Shown piece after piece: positions 46,644-55,568 of a stretch of 64,000 nt of DNA. The DNA comes from Lysobacter sp. CFH 32150 (lineage in GTDB: Bacteria; Pseudomonadota; Gammaproteobacteria; Xanthomonadales; Xanthomonadaceae): NCBI RefSeq assembly GCF_022758295.1, contig NZ_JALDWJ010000007.1:84940-148939 (forward strand). The letters run 5' to 3'. The first letter of the stretch is position 1. Each line of letters opens with the position of its first letter. Position numbers and translations under genes: made by a program. Below the pieces are notes generated by a model that did not search any database, was not told where the DNA came from, and saw nothing but the letters and a program-made list of their open reading frames with translations.

Positions 46644-46856
46644 TCGAGGTGACCCGGCGGCGTCCGCCCACGGGTTGAAACGGGAAGCCGGTGACGCCTT
46701 CGTCCAGCAGACGAATTCCAGTCCGGCGCTGCCCCCGCAACGGTAAGCGAGTCAAGCCAACGCATCCGCCACTGTGCATCGCACGGGAAGGCGCCGCGGC
46801 CGGAGTCGGCTCCATTGGGAAGCCGCATCCACTCGCAAGCCCGGAGACCGGCCTCG
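46644..46856 (+). promoter_or_regulatory. Cobalamin (AdoCbl) riboswitch
   Basis: The leader carries the conserved elements in order: GAGGTGACCC, the AACGGGAAGCCGGTGACGCC segment, the core GCTGCCCCCGCAACGGTAAG near 46730-46750 and the 3' B12-box-like AGCCCGGAGACCGGCC (about 46838-46853). btuB starts about 130 bases later. Cobalamin binding should reduce btuB expression, by hiding the ribosome-binding site or by termination; no T-run terminator is evident before the ATG. Confidence 0.95.
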
Positions 46857-46987
46857 GATCTACTGGTTGCGATGCGGAGGGCATCGCGGCGGCTACGCCG
46901 GCGTGCCGGCACCCGCGCGCAATGCCTTCTCCCGCGACTTCATCCGAAACCGCAATGCGCGCGGGCGTGCGCGCTGGAGATACATCG

Positions 46988-48847
46988 ATGTCGTTCCGTA
47001 CTTCCCTGGCCGTGGCCATCGCCATGGCCTTGCCGTCGCTCGCTGCTGCACAGGCGACCACTCCCGAAACCGCCACCGACCTCGATACCGTCGTCGTCAC
47101 CGGCACCCGTACCGCAGTCACAGTCGACCAGTCGCTGGCCGCCGTCGAAGTGATCGATCGCGAAGAGATCGAGCGCAGCCAGGCGCATTCGCTGCCGGAA
47201 CTGCTGCGCGGCCGCGCCGGGATCAACATCGCCAACCAGGGCGGCCTCGGCAAGCTCTCGAGCGTGTTCCTGCGCGGCAGCGAATCCAACCATGCGCTGG
47301 TGCTGATCGACGGCGTGCGCGTCGGCTCGGCCACCTCCGGCCTCGTCGCGTTCCAGGACCTGCCGGTCGAACTGATCGATCGCATCGAGATCGTGCGCGG
47401 CCCGCGCTCCAGCCTCTACGGTTCGGAAGCGATCGGCGGCGTGATCCAGATCTTCACCAAGCGCGACCAGGCCGGCTACGCGCCGCACTTCCGCATTGGC
47501 ACCGGCAGCCACAACCTGCGCGAAGTCAGCGGCGGCTTCGGCGGTCGCGGCGAGCGCGGCTGGTTCGGCGCCGACTACGCGCACCAGTCCAGCGACGGTA
47601 TCAATGCCTGCCGCGGCGCCGGCTTCCCGATCTTCGCAGGCTGTTTCACTGATGAACCGGATCTCGATGGCTACGAGAACAACTCCGTGTCGCTGCGCGG
47701 CGGCTATGCCCTGACCGAGCAGCTGGACGCCGAAGTGCAGGGCCTGCGCGCCGTGGCGCACAACGACTACGACGGCTTCTACAACAGCTCGCGCACGACC
47801 CAGCAGGTCGTCGGCGGCAAGCTGCGCTGGCAAGCGGCCGAGCGCTTCAGTCTGCAACTCAACGCCGGCCGCAATACCGATGCTTCCGACAACTACAGCG
47901 ACGACGCCTTCCAGGGTTTCTTCGGCAGCGACCGCGATAGCGCCTCGCTGCAAGGTGATTTCGGTTTCGGCAAAGAGCAGTTGGTCACCCTCGGCTTCGA
48001 CTGGGTGCGCGATCGCGTCAACAGCGACACCGACTTCGACATCACCCGCCGCCACAACCGCGCCGGCTTCGCCCAGTACCAGGGCGGCTTCGGCCAGCAC
48101 GACATCCAGCTCAGCGCGCGCCACGACGACAACGAGCAGTTCGGCAGCCACACCACCGGCGGCATCGGCTGGGGCTTCGACTTCGGCCACGGCCTGCGCC
48201 TCACTGCGAATGCCGGCACCGCGTTCACGGCACCGACGTTCAACGATCTCTATTTTCCCCCGTTCTTCGGTTTCCCGACCAGCAATCCGAAGCTGCTTCC
48301 GGAAGAGTCGGAGAGCTACGAGCTCGGCTTGGCGCAGAAGCTGGCGCAGTGGCACTGGCAGCTCAACGCCTACCAGACCGACATCGACAACCTGATTGGT
48401 CTGGACGACAACTTCGTGCCGCAGAACATCGCACGCGCCCGCATCCGCGGCGCCGAACTCGTGGTCGGCGCGACCCTGGCCGGCTGGAACCTCAACACGC
48501 AGCTCAGCCACGTAGATCCACGCAACACTTCGGACTATAGCGACGACAAGCTGCTGCCGCGCCGCGCACGCAACACCGCCCGCATCGACCTCGATCGCGG
48601 CTTCGGCGATTTCCGCGCCGGCCTGACCTGGATGGCCGAAGGCGAACGCTACGACGACCTCGCCAACACCCGTCGCCTCCCCGGTTACGCCACCGTCGAC
48701 CTGCGCCTGGAGTACGCGTTCAGCCCGGCATGGACGCTGCAGGCGCGCGCGAGCAACGTCTTCGATCGCGAGTACGAAACCGTGGCGTTCTACAACCAGC
48801 CCGGCCGCGAGTACGGCCTGAGCCTGCGTTACGCACCGAAGCGCTGA
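46988..48847 (+). CDS. btuB: Vitamin B12 TonB-dependent receptor BtuB
   Basis: 619 residues from ATG 46988, with GGAG 10 bases upstream. Signal peptide (1-21, ending SLAAA), TonB box region TDLDTVVVTGTR, plug domain (IERSQAHSLPELLRGRAGIN, FLRGSESNHALVLIDGVRVG, RIEIVRGPRSSLYGSEAIGG) and a beta-barrel that ends in GLSLRYAPKR rather than a terminal aromatic residue. The riboswitch upstream fixes the substrate as cobalamin. A terminator follows. Confidence 0.95.
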   Translation: MSFRTSLAVAIAMALPSLAAAQATTPETATDLDTVVVTGTRTAVTVDQSLAAVEVIDREEIERSQAHSLPELLRGRAGINIANQGGLGKLSSVFLRGSESNHALVLIDGVRVGSATSGLVAFQDLPVELIDRIEIVRGPRSSLYGSEAIGGVIQIFTKRDQAGYAPHFRIGTGSHNLREVSGGFGGRGERGWFGADYAHQSSDGINACRGAGFPIFAGCFTDEPDLDGYENNSVSLRGGYALTEQLDAEVQGLRAVAHNDYDGFYNSSRTTQQVVGGKLRWQAAERFSLQLNAGRNTDASDNYSDDAFQGFFGSDRDSASLQGDFGFGKEQLVTLGFDWVRDRVNSDTDFDITRRHNRAGFAQYQGGFGQHDIQLSARHDDNEQFGSHTTGGIGWGFDFGHGLRLTANAGTAFTAPTFNDLYFPPFFGFPTSNPKLLPEESESYELGLAQKLAQWHWQLNAYQTDIDNLIGLDDNFVPQNIARARIRGAELVVGATLAGWNLNTQLSHVDPRNTSDYSDDKLLPRRARNTARIDLDRGFGDFRAGLTWMAEGERYDDLANTRRLPGYATVDLRLEYAFSPAWTLQARASNVFDREYETVAFYNQPGREYGLSLRYAPKR

Positions 48848-48868
48848 TCGCACCTGCCGCGTGACAGC

Positions 48869-48895
48869 AAAAGGCCCGGCAATGCCGGGCCTTTT
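48869..48895 (+). terminator. Bidirectional Rho-independent terminator after btuB
   Basis: AAAAGGCCCGGC-AAT-GCCGGGCCTTTT. It serves btuB and the convergent GH109 gene. Confidence 0.9.
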
Positions 48896-48916
48896 CTTTG
48901 CCCTGAAAATGGTTAC

Positions 48917-50272
48917 TCAGTAACGATCATCCAGCGCGAAGATCGGCTTGCGCGTGGCCCACTTGCCATCGGTGAAATCGGGAAAATCGAGGGTTTTATT
49001 GCCTTCTGCGATCGATTGTTCCGACAACGGGGTGATCGCGCTCCAGGCCACCGCATCATAGATGTCGATCGGCATCGGCTCGTTGCGCTTGAGCGCTTCG
49101 ATGAAGGCGTGCACCACGAAGAAGTCCATGCCGCCGTGGCCCGCACCTTCCGCGGCCTTGGCGTACTTCTGCCACAGCGGATGGTCGTACTTGTCCAGCC
49201 ACGGCTGCGCCGGTTCCCACTGGTGCGGCTTGGGACTCTTGCCCTCGAGGTAGATCGACTCGTTGACATCCATCCACAGTCCCTCGGTGCCCTGTACGCG
49301 GAAGCCAAGCGAGTACGGCCGCGGCAGCGAGGTGTCGTGCTGCAGCAGGATGGTCTCGCCGTTCTCGCAGGCGATCTGCGTGGTGACGACATCGCCGAGC
49401 GCGAACCTGACCTTGGCGTTGGGATGCTCCGGGCCGCAGGTGTCGACGATATGGTTGCGCAGGCCGCGGCTTTTGGTCGCAAAGCTGCCGATGCGGGTGA
49501 AGCGGTTGCCACGATGGATATCGATGTTCATCGCGATCGGGCCGATGCCATGGCTCGGGTACAACTCGCCATTACGCGCGACCGCATGCTGTGTGCGCCA
49601 GCGCGATTCCGACCAGCCCTGCGCGTTGAACTCGCAGCCACCTCCGTACATCGTGTCCGGGGTACCGCCGTTGAGCTTCACCGCGCGCAGGTCGTGCTGG
49701 TAGCCGCCCTGTAGGTGGACCAGTTCACCGAACAGGCCCCGTCGCACCATGTTCATCACCGCCATCACGTCGCGGCGGTAGCACACGTTCTCCAGCAGCA
49801 TGTACGGCGTGCCGGTTTCCTGTTGCGTGCGCAACACTTTCCAGTGATCGTCGAGGGTGATGCCGGCGACCACTTCGCAACCGACGGCGATCTTCTCCTG
49901 CATCGCCGCAATCGCCATGGGCGCATGCCATTCCCACGGCGTGCAGATATGCACACCATCGAGCTTGCCCCGCGCCAGCATCTGCTCGTAGGCATGACCG
50001 CTGCCGGTGAACACCCGCGGCTTGGGCTTGCCGGCATCGGCGATCTGCTTCAGAGCTCTGTCGAGCATGTACTGCTCGATGTCGCAGATCGCGGTCACGA
50101 CGACGTCATCGCGCTTGAGTAGTTCCTCCAGGTGCACCTGCCCGCGCGCGCCGGTGCCGATGATGCCGATGCGCAGCTTGTCGCCCTTGTTCCGGATTTT
50201 GCCGAGACTGGCAAGCGGCAGCGCGAGTGCGGCGCCTGCAGCGGCGGTAGCAATGAATTCACGTCGGTTCAT
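48917..50272 (-). CDS. GH109-family alpha-N-acetylgalactosaminidase (Gfo/Idh/MocA fold), Tat-exported
   Basis: 451 residues. Twin-arginine signal NRREFIATAAAGAAL, then a Rossmann NAD-binding domain (LRIGIIGTGARGQVHL) and CTPWEWHAPMAIAAM. Segments typical of GH109 are LLENVCYRRDVMAVMNMVRR, GLFGELVHLQGGYQHDLR, RWRTQHAVARNG and YPSHGIGPIAMNIDIHRG. GH109 enzymes use tightly bound NAD to cleave terminal alpha-GalNAc from glycans by a redox-elimination mechanism. Last gene of the agaS-kinase-kinase-GH109 unit, 39 bases after the kinase. It would supply GalNAc in the periplasm. Confidence 0.88.
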   Translation of the reverse strand: MNRREFIATAAAGAALALPLASLGKIRNKGDKLRIGIIGTGARGQVHLEELLKRDDVVVTAICDIEQYMLDRALKQIADAGKPKPRVFTGSGHAYEQMLARGKLDGVHICTPWEWHAPMAIAAMQEKIAVGCEVVAGITLDDHWKVLRTQQETGTPYMLLENVCYRRDVMAVMNMVRRGLFGELVHLQGGYQHDLRAVKLNGGTPDTMYGGGCEFNAQGWSESRWRTQHAVARNGELYPSHGIGPIAMNIDIHRGNRFTRIGSFATKSRGLRNHIVDTCGPEHPNAKVRFALGDVVTTQIACENGETILLQHDTSLPRPYSLGFRVQGTEGLWMDVNESIYLEGKSPKPHQWEPAQPWLDKYDHPLWQKYAKAAEGAGHGGMDFFVVHAFIEALKRNEPMPIDIYDAVAWSAITPLSEQSIAEGNKTLDFPDFTDGKWATRKPIFALDDRY

Positions 50273-50311
50273 GCTTGGGTTCTCGTGTAATTCTGGAAAT
50301 GGATAGCGCGC

Positions 50312-51244
50312 TCACCATGACCGCATGACGGTGACGTTGACGCGCGGCAGCAGGGCCTCGACATCGCCGCGGCGTGCCCAGCCTGTTTCGTTCGACATGA
50401 CATTGGCCGCGCCGCAGGCGACGCCGAGCCGCAATGCGGATTCGAGGCGATCGCCACGCGCGATGGCCACAGCCATGCCGGCCACCAGGCAATCGCCGGA
50501 ACCCACCGCGTTGATGGGATTGGGAACAACGACATGGCCGTGCAGCACGCGGTCGTGATCGGCCGCGACGACACCCTGTGCGCCCAGCGACACCACCGGC
50601 CACTCCACGCCTTCCTCGCTCAGCATGCGCGTGGCATGCGCGGCGGCGGACAGGCCGTCGATCGATGCGCCGATCAGTTCACTGGCTTCATCGCGATTGG
50701 GCTTGATCAGGAAAGGCCGCGCTGCCAAGGCGCGCCGGATCGGCTCACCACTGCCATCGACCAGGCATCGCGGTCCACTGCGCGTCAATTCGTGGACAAG
50801 CTCGGCGTAGGTGCTGTCGCCGCAGCCCGGTGGCAGGCTGCCGGACAACACCACCAGTTGCGATTGCAAGGCATGGCGATGGAAGGTCTCGAGCAATTCA
50901 GCGCGTGTGTCGGCATCTAGCTGCGGGCCGGGCTCCAGCACTTCGGTCACGCGACCGTTGGCCTCGTGCAGCGCAAGGCAGGTGCGGACCATGTCGACTT
51001 CGATACCGTGGAATTCGACGCCGCGCTCCCGCAGCACCTGTTCGAACCACGTGCGGTGCGCGGCGTCGATCAGGCCCACCAGCCGTACCGGTTCGCCCAG
51101 CGCCGCGATGGTCTGGGCGACATGCAGGCCCTTGCCACCGGGGAACGGCCGCACGGCACGGGTACGGTGCACTTGGCCGGGCCGCAACGCGTCGAGCTCG
51201 ATGAGCTTGTCGATCGACGTGTTGAAGCCAGCGACCGTGATCAT
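50312..51244 (-). CDS. PfkB-family hexose-phosphate kinase, LacC/1-PFK type (probable tagatose-6-phosphate kinase)
   Basis: 310 residues from ATG 51244, overlapping the stop of the upstream kinase. It begins MITVAGFNTSIDKLIELDAL like LacC/FruK/PfkB proteins, with PFPGGKGLHVAQ and the catalytic NAVGSGDCLVAGMA (anion hole and base Asp). The 1-phosphofructokinase subgroup phosphorylates fructose-1-P or tagatose-6-P. Next to an AgaS homologue and a class I aldolase, tagatose-6-P to tagatose-1,6-bisphosphate is the simplest assignment, but it is inferred. Confidence 0.75.
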   Translation of the reverse strand: MITVAGFNTSIDKLIELDALRPGQVHRTRAVRPFPGGKGLHVAQTIAALGEPVRLVGLIDAAHRTWFEQVLRERGVEFHGIEVDMVRTCLALHEANGRVTEVLEPGPQLDADTRAELLETFHRHALQSQLVVLSGSLPPGCGDSTYAELVHELTRSGPRCLVDGSGEPIRRALAARPFLIKPNRDEASELIGASIDGLSAAAHATRMLSEEGVEWPVVSLGAQGVVAADHDRVLHGHVVVPNPINAVGSGDCLVAGMAVAIARGDRLESALRLGVACGAANVMSNETGWARRGDVEALLPRVNVTVMRSW

Positions 51245-52179
51245 GTCCGTAAACCGCCGGATGCAGCCAGCAATGCTTCGACTTCGGCGACACTCGCTTG
51301 CCGCGAGGTGCCGCCGAGACCGCGCGTAGAGAGGCTGCCGCAAGCAGCGCCCCAGCGCAGGCAATCGGCGATCGGTTGCCTGCGCAGCCAGGCGTGCAGG
51401 AAACCGGCGTTGAACGAGTCGCCGGCACCGGTACTGTCGACCGTGGCGATCGGGTAACAGACCGCTTGCAGCAGCGCATCGCCGTCGAGCGTGGCGCAAC
51501 CTTCGGCGCCGAGCGTTGCGATCGTGCGGGTGCGGCCGTTCTGCAGGCGACGCAGGCCGTCGAGGATGGAGGCTTCGCCAGTGATCGCGCGCAGCTCCAC
51601 CTCGTTCGGGAAAAACAGATCGACCGCATCGAGGGCGTCGAGCAAGTCGTGCTCCCAGCGCTCGGCGGGATCGAATCCGGGATCGAGCGACGTGGACAGC
51701 CCGGCGTCGCTTGCGCGCGCCAGCAGTTCGCCACAGTTGTCACGCAGTCCTTGCTGCAGGAAATACGAGGAGATATGCAGGTGATCGGCGCCGTCGAGGG
51801 CTTGGCCATCGACATCCTCGGCGCGCAAGGCGCCGATCGAACCGAGGTAGGACACCAGCGCGCGATCGCGCCGGGAGGTAATCGACACGGTGACGCCGGT
51901 CTTGATAGCTGGATCGCGAACGACGCGCGAAACATCGATGCCGGCGTCGCGCATCGTTGCGACGCAGTAATCGCCCCACGGGTCGGCGCCCACTTTGCCG
52001 ACGAAACGCACCGCGTTGCCAAGGCGTGCCAGGCCCATCGCGCAGATCGCGGATGAACTGCCGAGCGTCATGGTGAAGTCGTCGACCAGCACTTCCTTGC
52101 CGGGCTCCGGGAAACTGCGGTAACCGGTGCAGATCAGATCGACATTGATCTCGCCCACAACAAGGATGGTTGGCTTCAT
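51241..52179 (-). CDS. PfkB/ribokinase-family sugar kinase (candidate GalNAc kinase)
   Basis: 312 residues. Ribokinase-like start ILVVGEINVDLICTGYRSFP, with LGSSSAICAMGLARLG in place of the usual GG-N-A motif, and the catalytic VDSTGAGDSFNAGFLHAWL. It differs clearly from the LacC-type kinase beside it. Both ends overlap neighbouring genes by 4 bases, so it is made together with AgaS and the second kinase. In the proposed pathway it would phosphorylate the free sugar at C6. Sequence alone cannot fix the substrate. Confidence 0.7.
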   Translation of the reverse strand: MKPTILVVGEINVDLICTGYRSFPEPGKEVLVDDFTMTLGSSSAICAMGLARLGNAVRFVGKVGADPWGDYCVATMRDAGIDVSRVVRDPAIKTGVTVSITSRRDRALVSYLGSIGALRAEDVDGQALDGADHLHISSYFLQQGLRDNCGELLARASDAGLSTSLDPGFDPAERWEHDLLDALDAVDLFFPNEVELRAITGEASILDGLRRLQNGRTRTIATLGAEGCATLDGDALLQAVCYPIATVDSTGAGDSFNAGFLHAWLRRQPIADCLRWGAACGSLSTRGLGGTSRQASVAEVEALLAASGGLRT

Positions 52180-53369
52180 GCCGCACCACCATGGAGCGCG
52201 AAACCCTGGACCACGCGTGTCAGCACGCCTTGCGACGGCGCGTCGGGTTTGAAACCGAGCTGGAGGCAGCGGAAGAACGCCAGCAGTTGTCCGACGACGG
52301 CGTCGATTAGCGGTGCATCCTCGTCGCCGAGTGCGGCTAGTCCTGGCAAATCGACGACGACGTCTACGTCGTTAATCATGTCCGCAGGCAGGTCCGCGCC
52401 GACCAGTACCTTGTGCGTGCCCAGGCCTTTGCGCGCGAGTTCGCGCAACAGGTCGCACTCGTAGGCGCGCACGGCAGGATCGGCGGACACGAACGCGACC
52501 ACCAGCGAACGCGCATCCAGCGCCGACATCGGACCATGGCGCAAGCCCAGGAACGTTTCGGCCAGCGTCTGTACCTGACCGCCCGACATCTCCAGCATCT
52601 TCAGCGCCGACTCGCGGGCGGCGCCGAAGCGCACGCCACTGCCGAGGAAGGCGATGTTGTGGAAGTCGCGACGCGCGATAACGGCAAGCGGGTCGGTGTA
52701 TTCGGCTAGTACGCGCGTCGCGAGATCCGCTGCGAGTCCGGCACGTTGCCGATAGGCGTGCGGTGCCGAGCGCGCGGCCAGGCCGCGGCCTGCCAGCATC
52801 AGGTTGGTGAAGCTGCTGGTCATCACCAGGCTGCGATCGTTGGTGCGCTCGTCCAGCAGCAACACGGTGACGCGTGGCTCATTCCTGTAGTGCGTGGCGA
52901 GATGGCCGTTGGCGTTGCAGGTAATGAACAGATGGCGACAGTCGGGCGCCTGCGCCAGCAAGGCATCGACCACGCCTGCGCTTTCGGGACTGTCGCCGGA
53001 ACGTGCGAACGACACCAGCAGCGCATCGTTCGGGATCGCACTGTGCCAGTGGGTGAGCAGGGTGCCGGCAGGCACGGCCTGCACCGGGGTATGCAACGCC
53101 GCCTGCAGCCCGAGCGCCAGCGATTCACCGATGTAGTGCGAGCTGCCGGAGCCGGTCAGTACGATGCCGCGCAGCGCGGGGTCGAAGGCCGAGGCCAGCT
53201 GGTGACTTTCGATCGCCTTCGAAACTTGCGCAGCGGTGTCGACCCAGGTCGCTGGTTGCTGGACGATCTCGCGCAGCGTATGAACATAGCCGAGTGCCTC
53301 TTGTTCAGCCGAAGGCCGCGTGAGCAGTCGCTCGATTTCGGTCGTCGGCACGGGATTGACAGCACTCAT
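52176..53369 (-). CDS. agaS: AgaS-like SIS-domain sugar isomerase/deaminase
   Basis: 397 residues from ATG 53369 (an ATG at 53393 adds 8 residues). Two SIS domains: LGYVHTLREIVQQPATWVDT, GIVLTGSGSSHYIGESLALG and SFARSGDSPES in the first; FLGSGVRFGAARESALKMLE then TFLGLRHGPMSALD in the second. The REI-QQP-W start separates AgaS from GlmS. AgaS converts galactosamine-6-phosphate to tagatose-6-phosphate with release of ammonia. First gene of the minus-strand arm, divergent from the aldolase with operator-like repeats between. Confidence 0.85.
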   Translation of the reverse strand: MSAVNPVPTTEIERLLTRPSAEQEALGYVHTLREIVQQPATWVDTAAQVSKAIESHQLASAFDPALRGIVLTGSGSSHYIGESLALGLQAALHTPVQAVPAGTLLTHWHSAIPNDALLVSFARSGDSPESAGVVDALLAQAPDCRHLFITCNANGHLATHYRNEPRVTVLLLDERTNDRSLVMTSSFTNLMLAGRGLAARSAPHAYRQRAGLAADLATRVLAEYTDPLAVIARRDFHNIAFLGSGVRFGAARESALKMLEMSGGQVQTLAETFLGLRHGPMSALDARSLVVAFVSADPAVRAYECDLLRELARKGLGTHKVLVGADLPADMINDVDVVVDLPGLAALGDEDAPLIDAVVGQLLAFFRCLQLGFKPDAPSQGVLTRVVQGFALHGGAA

Positions 53370-53384
53370 CGGCTCGTTCAAGAA

Positions 53385-53427
53385 TGAAACCATTCGAAAG
53401 TAATAGAAACGGTAAACGAAATGAAAA
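53385..53427. promoter_or_regulatory. Candidate operator of the DeoR-family regulator (GAAA/TTTC direct repeats)
   Basis: GAAA occurs at 53385, 53396, 53406, 53418 and 53423. On the minus strand, 53412-53427 reads TTTCATTTCGTTTACC, close to the TTTC-R-TTT-Y-R-TTT-Y pattern I recall for E. coli AgaR sites. It lies between divergent agaS and the aldolase gene and overlaps the aldolase ATG at 53421, so one repressor could control both arms. Confidence 0.55.
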
Positions 53428-54341
53428 GTAAGAGTCAAGCGCTGGCATTGTCCGCTCCATCGACACTCGACCGGTTGGCTTTGCCCCACGGCAAGCGCGC
53501 CCGCCTGCATCGATTGCTCTACGGCTCCGGCCCGCGCAATGGCAGCCTGGTGGTGCTCCCGCTCGACCAGGGCCTCGAACACGGCCCGACCGACTTCTTT
53601 CCGAATCCGCCGGCGGTCGATCCCGACTACCAGTTCCGCCTCGCCCTGGAGGGCAACTACTCGGCGATCGCGCTCGGCGTCGGCCTGGCCGAGAAATACA
53701 TGCGCAACTACGCCGGCCGCGTGCCATTGATCCTCAAGCTCAACGGCAAGACCAACATCCCGAACGATGGCGAGGCGACTTCGCCGGCATTCGCTTCGGT
53801 CGAAGACGCCGTGCGTCTCGGCGCCGATGCCGTCGGCTACACCATCTATGTCGGCTCGCCGCGCCAGCATGACGAGCTCGCCAACTTCCGCCAGGTCCGC
53901 CAGGACTGCGAGCGCTACGGCATGCCGCTGGTGCTCTGGTCGTATCCGCGCGGCAGCGCCATCGATGCCAAGGGTGGGAAGAATTCGCTGTTCGCGCAGG
54001 ACTACGCCGCGCGCGTTGCACTGGAACTCGGCGCCGACATCGTCAAGCTGCATGAACCCGAGGCCGATGGCACCGAGTCGCCAGCGCCCTATCGCACGCT
54101 GAAGGAAGACGCCGGCAAGCGCACGCAACGCGTGGTGCGCTCGGCCGGTCGCACCATGGTGCTGTTCTCCGGCGGCACCAAGAACGACGACGACAAGGCC
54201 GTGCTGCGCAAGGTCGAGTTCTACATGCAGTCCGGCGCGACCGGCGTGATGTTCGGTCGCAACATGTGGCTGCGCGAATTCGACAGGGCGGTGGCCCTAA
54301 GCCGCGCGGTGCATAAGATCATGGCCAAGTATCCGCGCTGA
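53421..54341 (+). CDS. Class I aldolase, DhnA/FbaB family (candidate tagatose-1,6-bisphosphate aldolase)
   Basis: 306 residues. TIM-barrel aldolase of the DhnA type: LVVLPLDQGLEHGPTDFFPN, LILKLNGKTNIPND, LGADAVGYTIYVGS, then ELGADIVKLHEPEA with the likely Schiff-base Lys, and VLFSGGTKNDDDKAVLRKV. It would cleave a ketose-1,6-bisphosphate to dihydroxyacetone phosphate and glyceraldehyde-3-phosphate. No good ribosome-binding site is visible before ATG 53421. First gene of the plus-strand arm, 15 bases before the amidohydrolase. Confidence 0.85.
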   Translation: MKSKSQALALSAPSTLDRLALPHGKRARLHRLLYGSGPRNGSLVVLPLDQGLEHGPTDFFPNPPAVDPDYQFRLALEGNYSAIALGVGLAEKYMRNYAGRVPLILKLNGKTNIPNDGEATSPAFASVEDAVRLGADAVGYTIYVGSPRQHDELANFRQVRQDCERYGMPLVLWSYPRGSAIDAKGGKNSLFAQDYAARVALELGADIVKLHEPEADGTESPAPYRTLKEDAGKRTQRVVRSAGRTMVLFSGGTKNDDDKAVLRKVEFYMQSGATGVMFGRNMWLREFDRAVALSRAVHKIMAKYPR

Positions 54342-54356
54342 CGAGCGCAGCACGCC

Positions 54357-55568
54357 ATGTGCACCTGCGACCTGCTGCTCCGCACCGGCTGTGCCACCCA
54401 TGCCCAGGCACCGCATCCGGTGACCGGTGCAACAGCTGGCGGCCGTGCACACGGCGATGTGCTGCTGAAGGAGTTCCGGCCACGCAGCATGCTGCGCGTC
54501 GCGCGCACGCCGATCGAGCGCCCGCGTTTCCCGGTGATCGACCTGCACACGCACTTGTCGTGGTCGGCCACGGTACGCAACGGCGTCGCGACCGGCGAAA
54601 AGATGCAGTACTTCGCGGACGCCGCGGACCTGTTACCGGTGATGGATCGCAAGGGCGTGCAGATGATGGTCAACCTCACCGGCGGCGTTGGTGCCGGGCT
54701 CGAGGAATCGATCCGCCGCTTCGACCGCGCCGCACCCGGCCGCTTCCTCACTCTCACCGAGCCGAGCTACGGCGACTGGCTCGAAGCCGACTTTCCGCAG
54801 CGGCAGGCCGACGCCATCGGCCACGCCAAGCAAGCCGGCGCCGCCGGTTTGAAGATCCTCAAGACGCTGGGCCTGTACCTGCGCGAGCGCATCGATGACG
54901 GCGTACTGGTCCAGGTCGACGACCGCCGTTTCGATCCGATGTGGGAAGCCTGCGCGGCGCATGGCCTGCCGGTGTTCATCCACACTTCGGATCCGGAAGC
55001 CTTCTTCGAACCGGTCGACCGCGAAAACGAGCGCCTCGACGAACTCAGTGCGCATCCGGACTGGTCGTTCCACGGCCGCGACTTTCCCGGCAACGCCGAA
55101 CTGCTGGCCGCGCGCGATCGCGTAATCGCGCGCCATCCGCGCACCCGGTTCGTGCTGCTGCACGTCAGCAATGCCGAGAACCTCGAAGGCGTGTCGGCGA
55201 CGCTCGACCACTATCCGAACACATCAGTCGACATCGCCGCGCGCATCGGCGAACTCGGCCGCCAGCCGCGCGCCGCGCGGCGGTTCTTCGATCGCTACCA
55301 GGACCGTATCCATTTCGGCACCGATGCGATCCCCTCGCCGGTCGGCGATGAAACGCCGCAACAGGTATTCGGCGACGCGCTGTACGAGATCTATTACCGC
55401 TTCCTGGAGACGGAAGACGAGTACTTCGATTACGCTCCAGCCCCAGTACCACCGCAGGGACGCTGGTCGATCTATGGCCTGGGCCTGCAGGGACCGCTCC
55501 TGAAAAAGCTCTACCACGACAACGCCGCACACCTGCTTGGGCTCCCACCACTCAGCGACACTGCATGA
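54357..55568 (+). CDS. Amidohydrolase_2 family protein
   Basis: 403 residues. TIM-barrel metal-dependent hydrolase: metal motif VIDLHTHLSWS, then KILKTLGLYLRER, GLPVFIHTSDPEAFFEP, FVLLHVSNAEN, HFGTDAIPSPVGD. This is PF04909-like, not the NagA/AgaA deacetylase type. In the same arm as aldolase and repressor; the stop overlaps the deoR-type ATG. The N-terminal 35-45 residues look atypical, so translation may start at GTG 54459 (VLLKEFRPRS). The reaction is unknown; lactone or amide hydrolysis related to the sugar pathway is possible. Confidence 0.75.
   Translation: MCTCDLLLRTGCATHAQAPHPVTGATAGGRAHGDVLLKEFRPRSMLRVARTPIERPRFPVIDLHTHLSWSATVRNGVATGEKMQYFADAADLLPVMDRKGVQMMVNLTGGVGAGLEESIRRFDRAAPGRFLTLTEPSYGDWLEADFPQRQADAIGHAKQAGAAGLKILKTLGLYLRERIDDGVLVQVDDRRFDPMWEACAAHGLPVFIHTSDPEAFFEPVDRENERLDELSAHPDWSFHGRDFPGNAELLAARDRVIARHPRTRFVLLHVSNAENLEGVSATLDHYPNTSVDIAARIGELGRQPRAARRFFDRYQDRIHFGTDAIPSPVGDETPQQVFGDALYEIYYRFLETEDEYFDYAPAPVPPQGRWSIYGLGLQGPLLKKLYHDNAAHLLGLPPLSDTA

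Noticed and set aside
54357..55568. Calling the amidohydrolase a GalNAc-6-phosphate deacetylase (AgaA/NagA)
   Set aside because: Motifs fit the PF04909 group rather than the NagA group; position alone is not enough.
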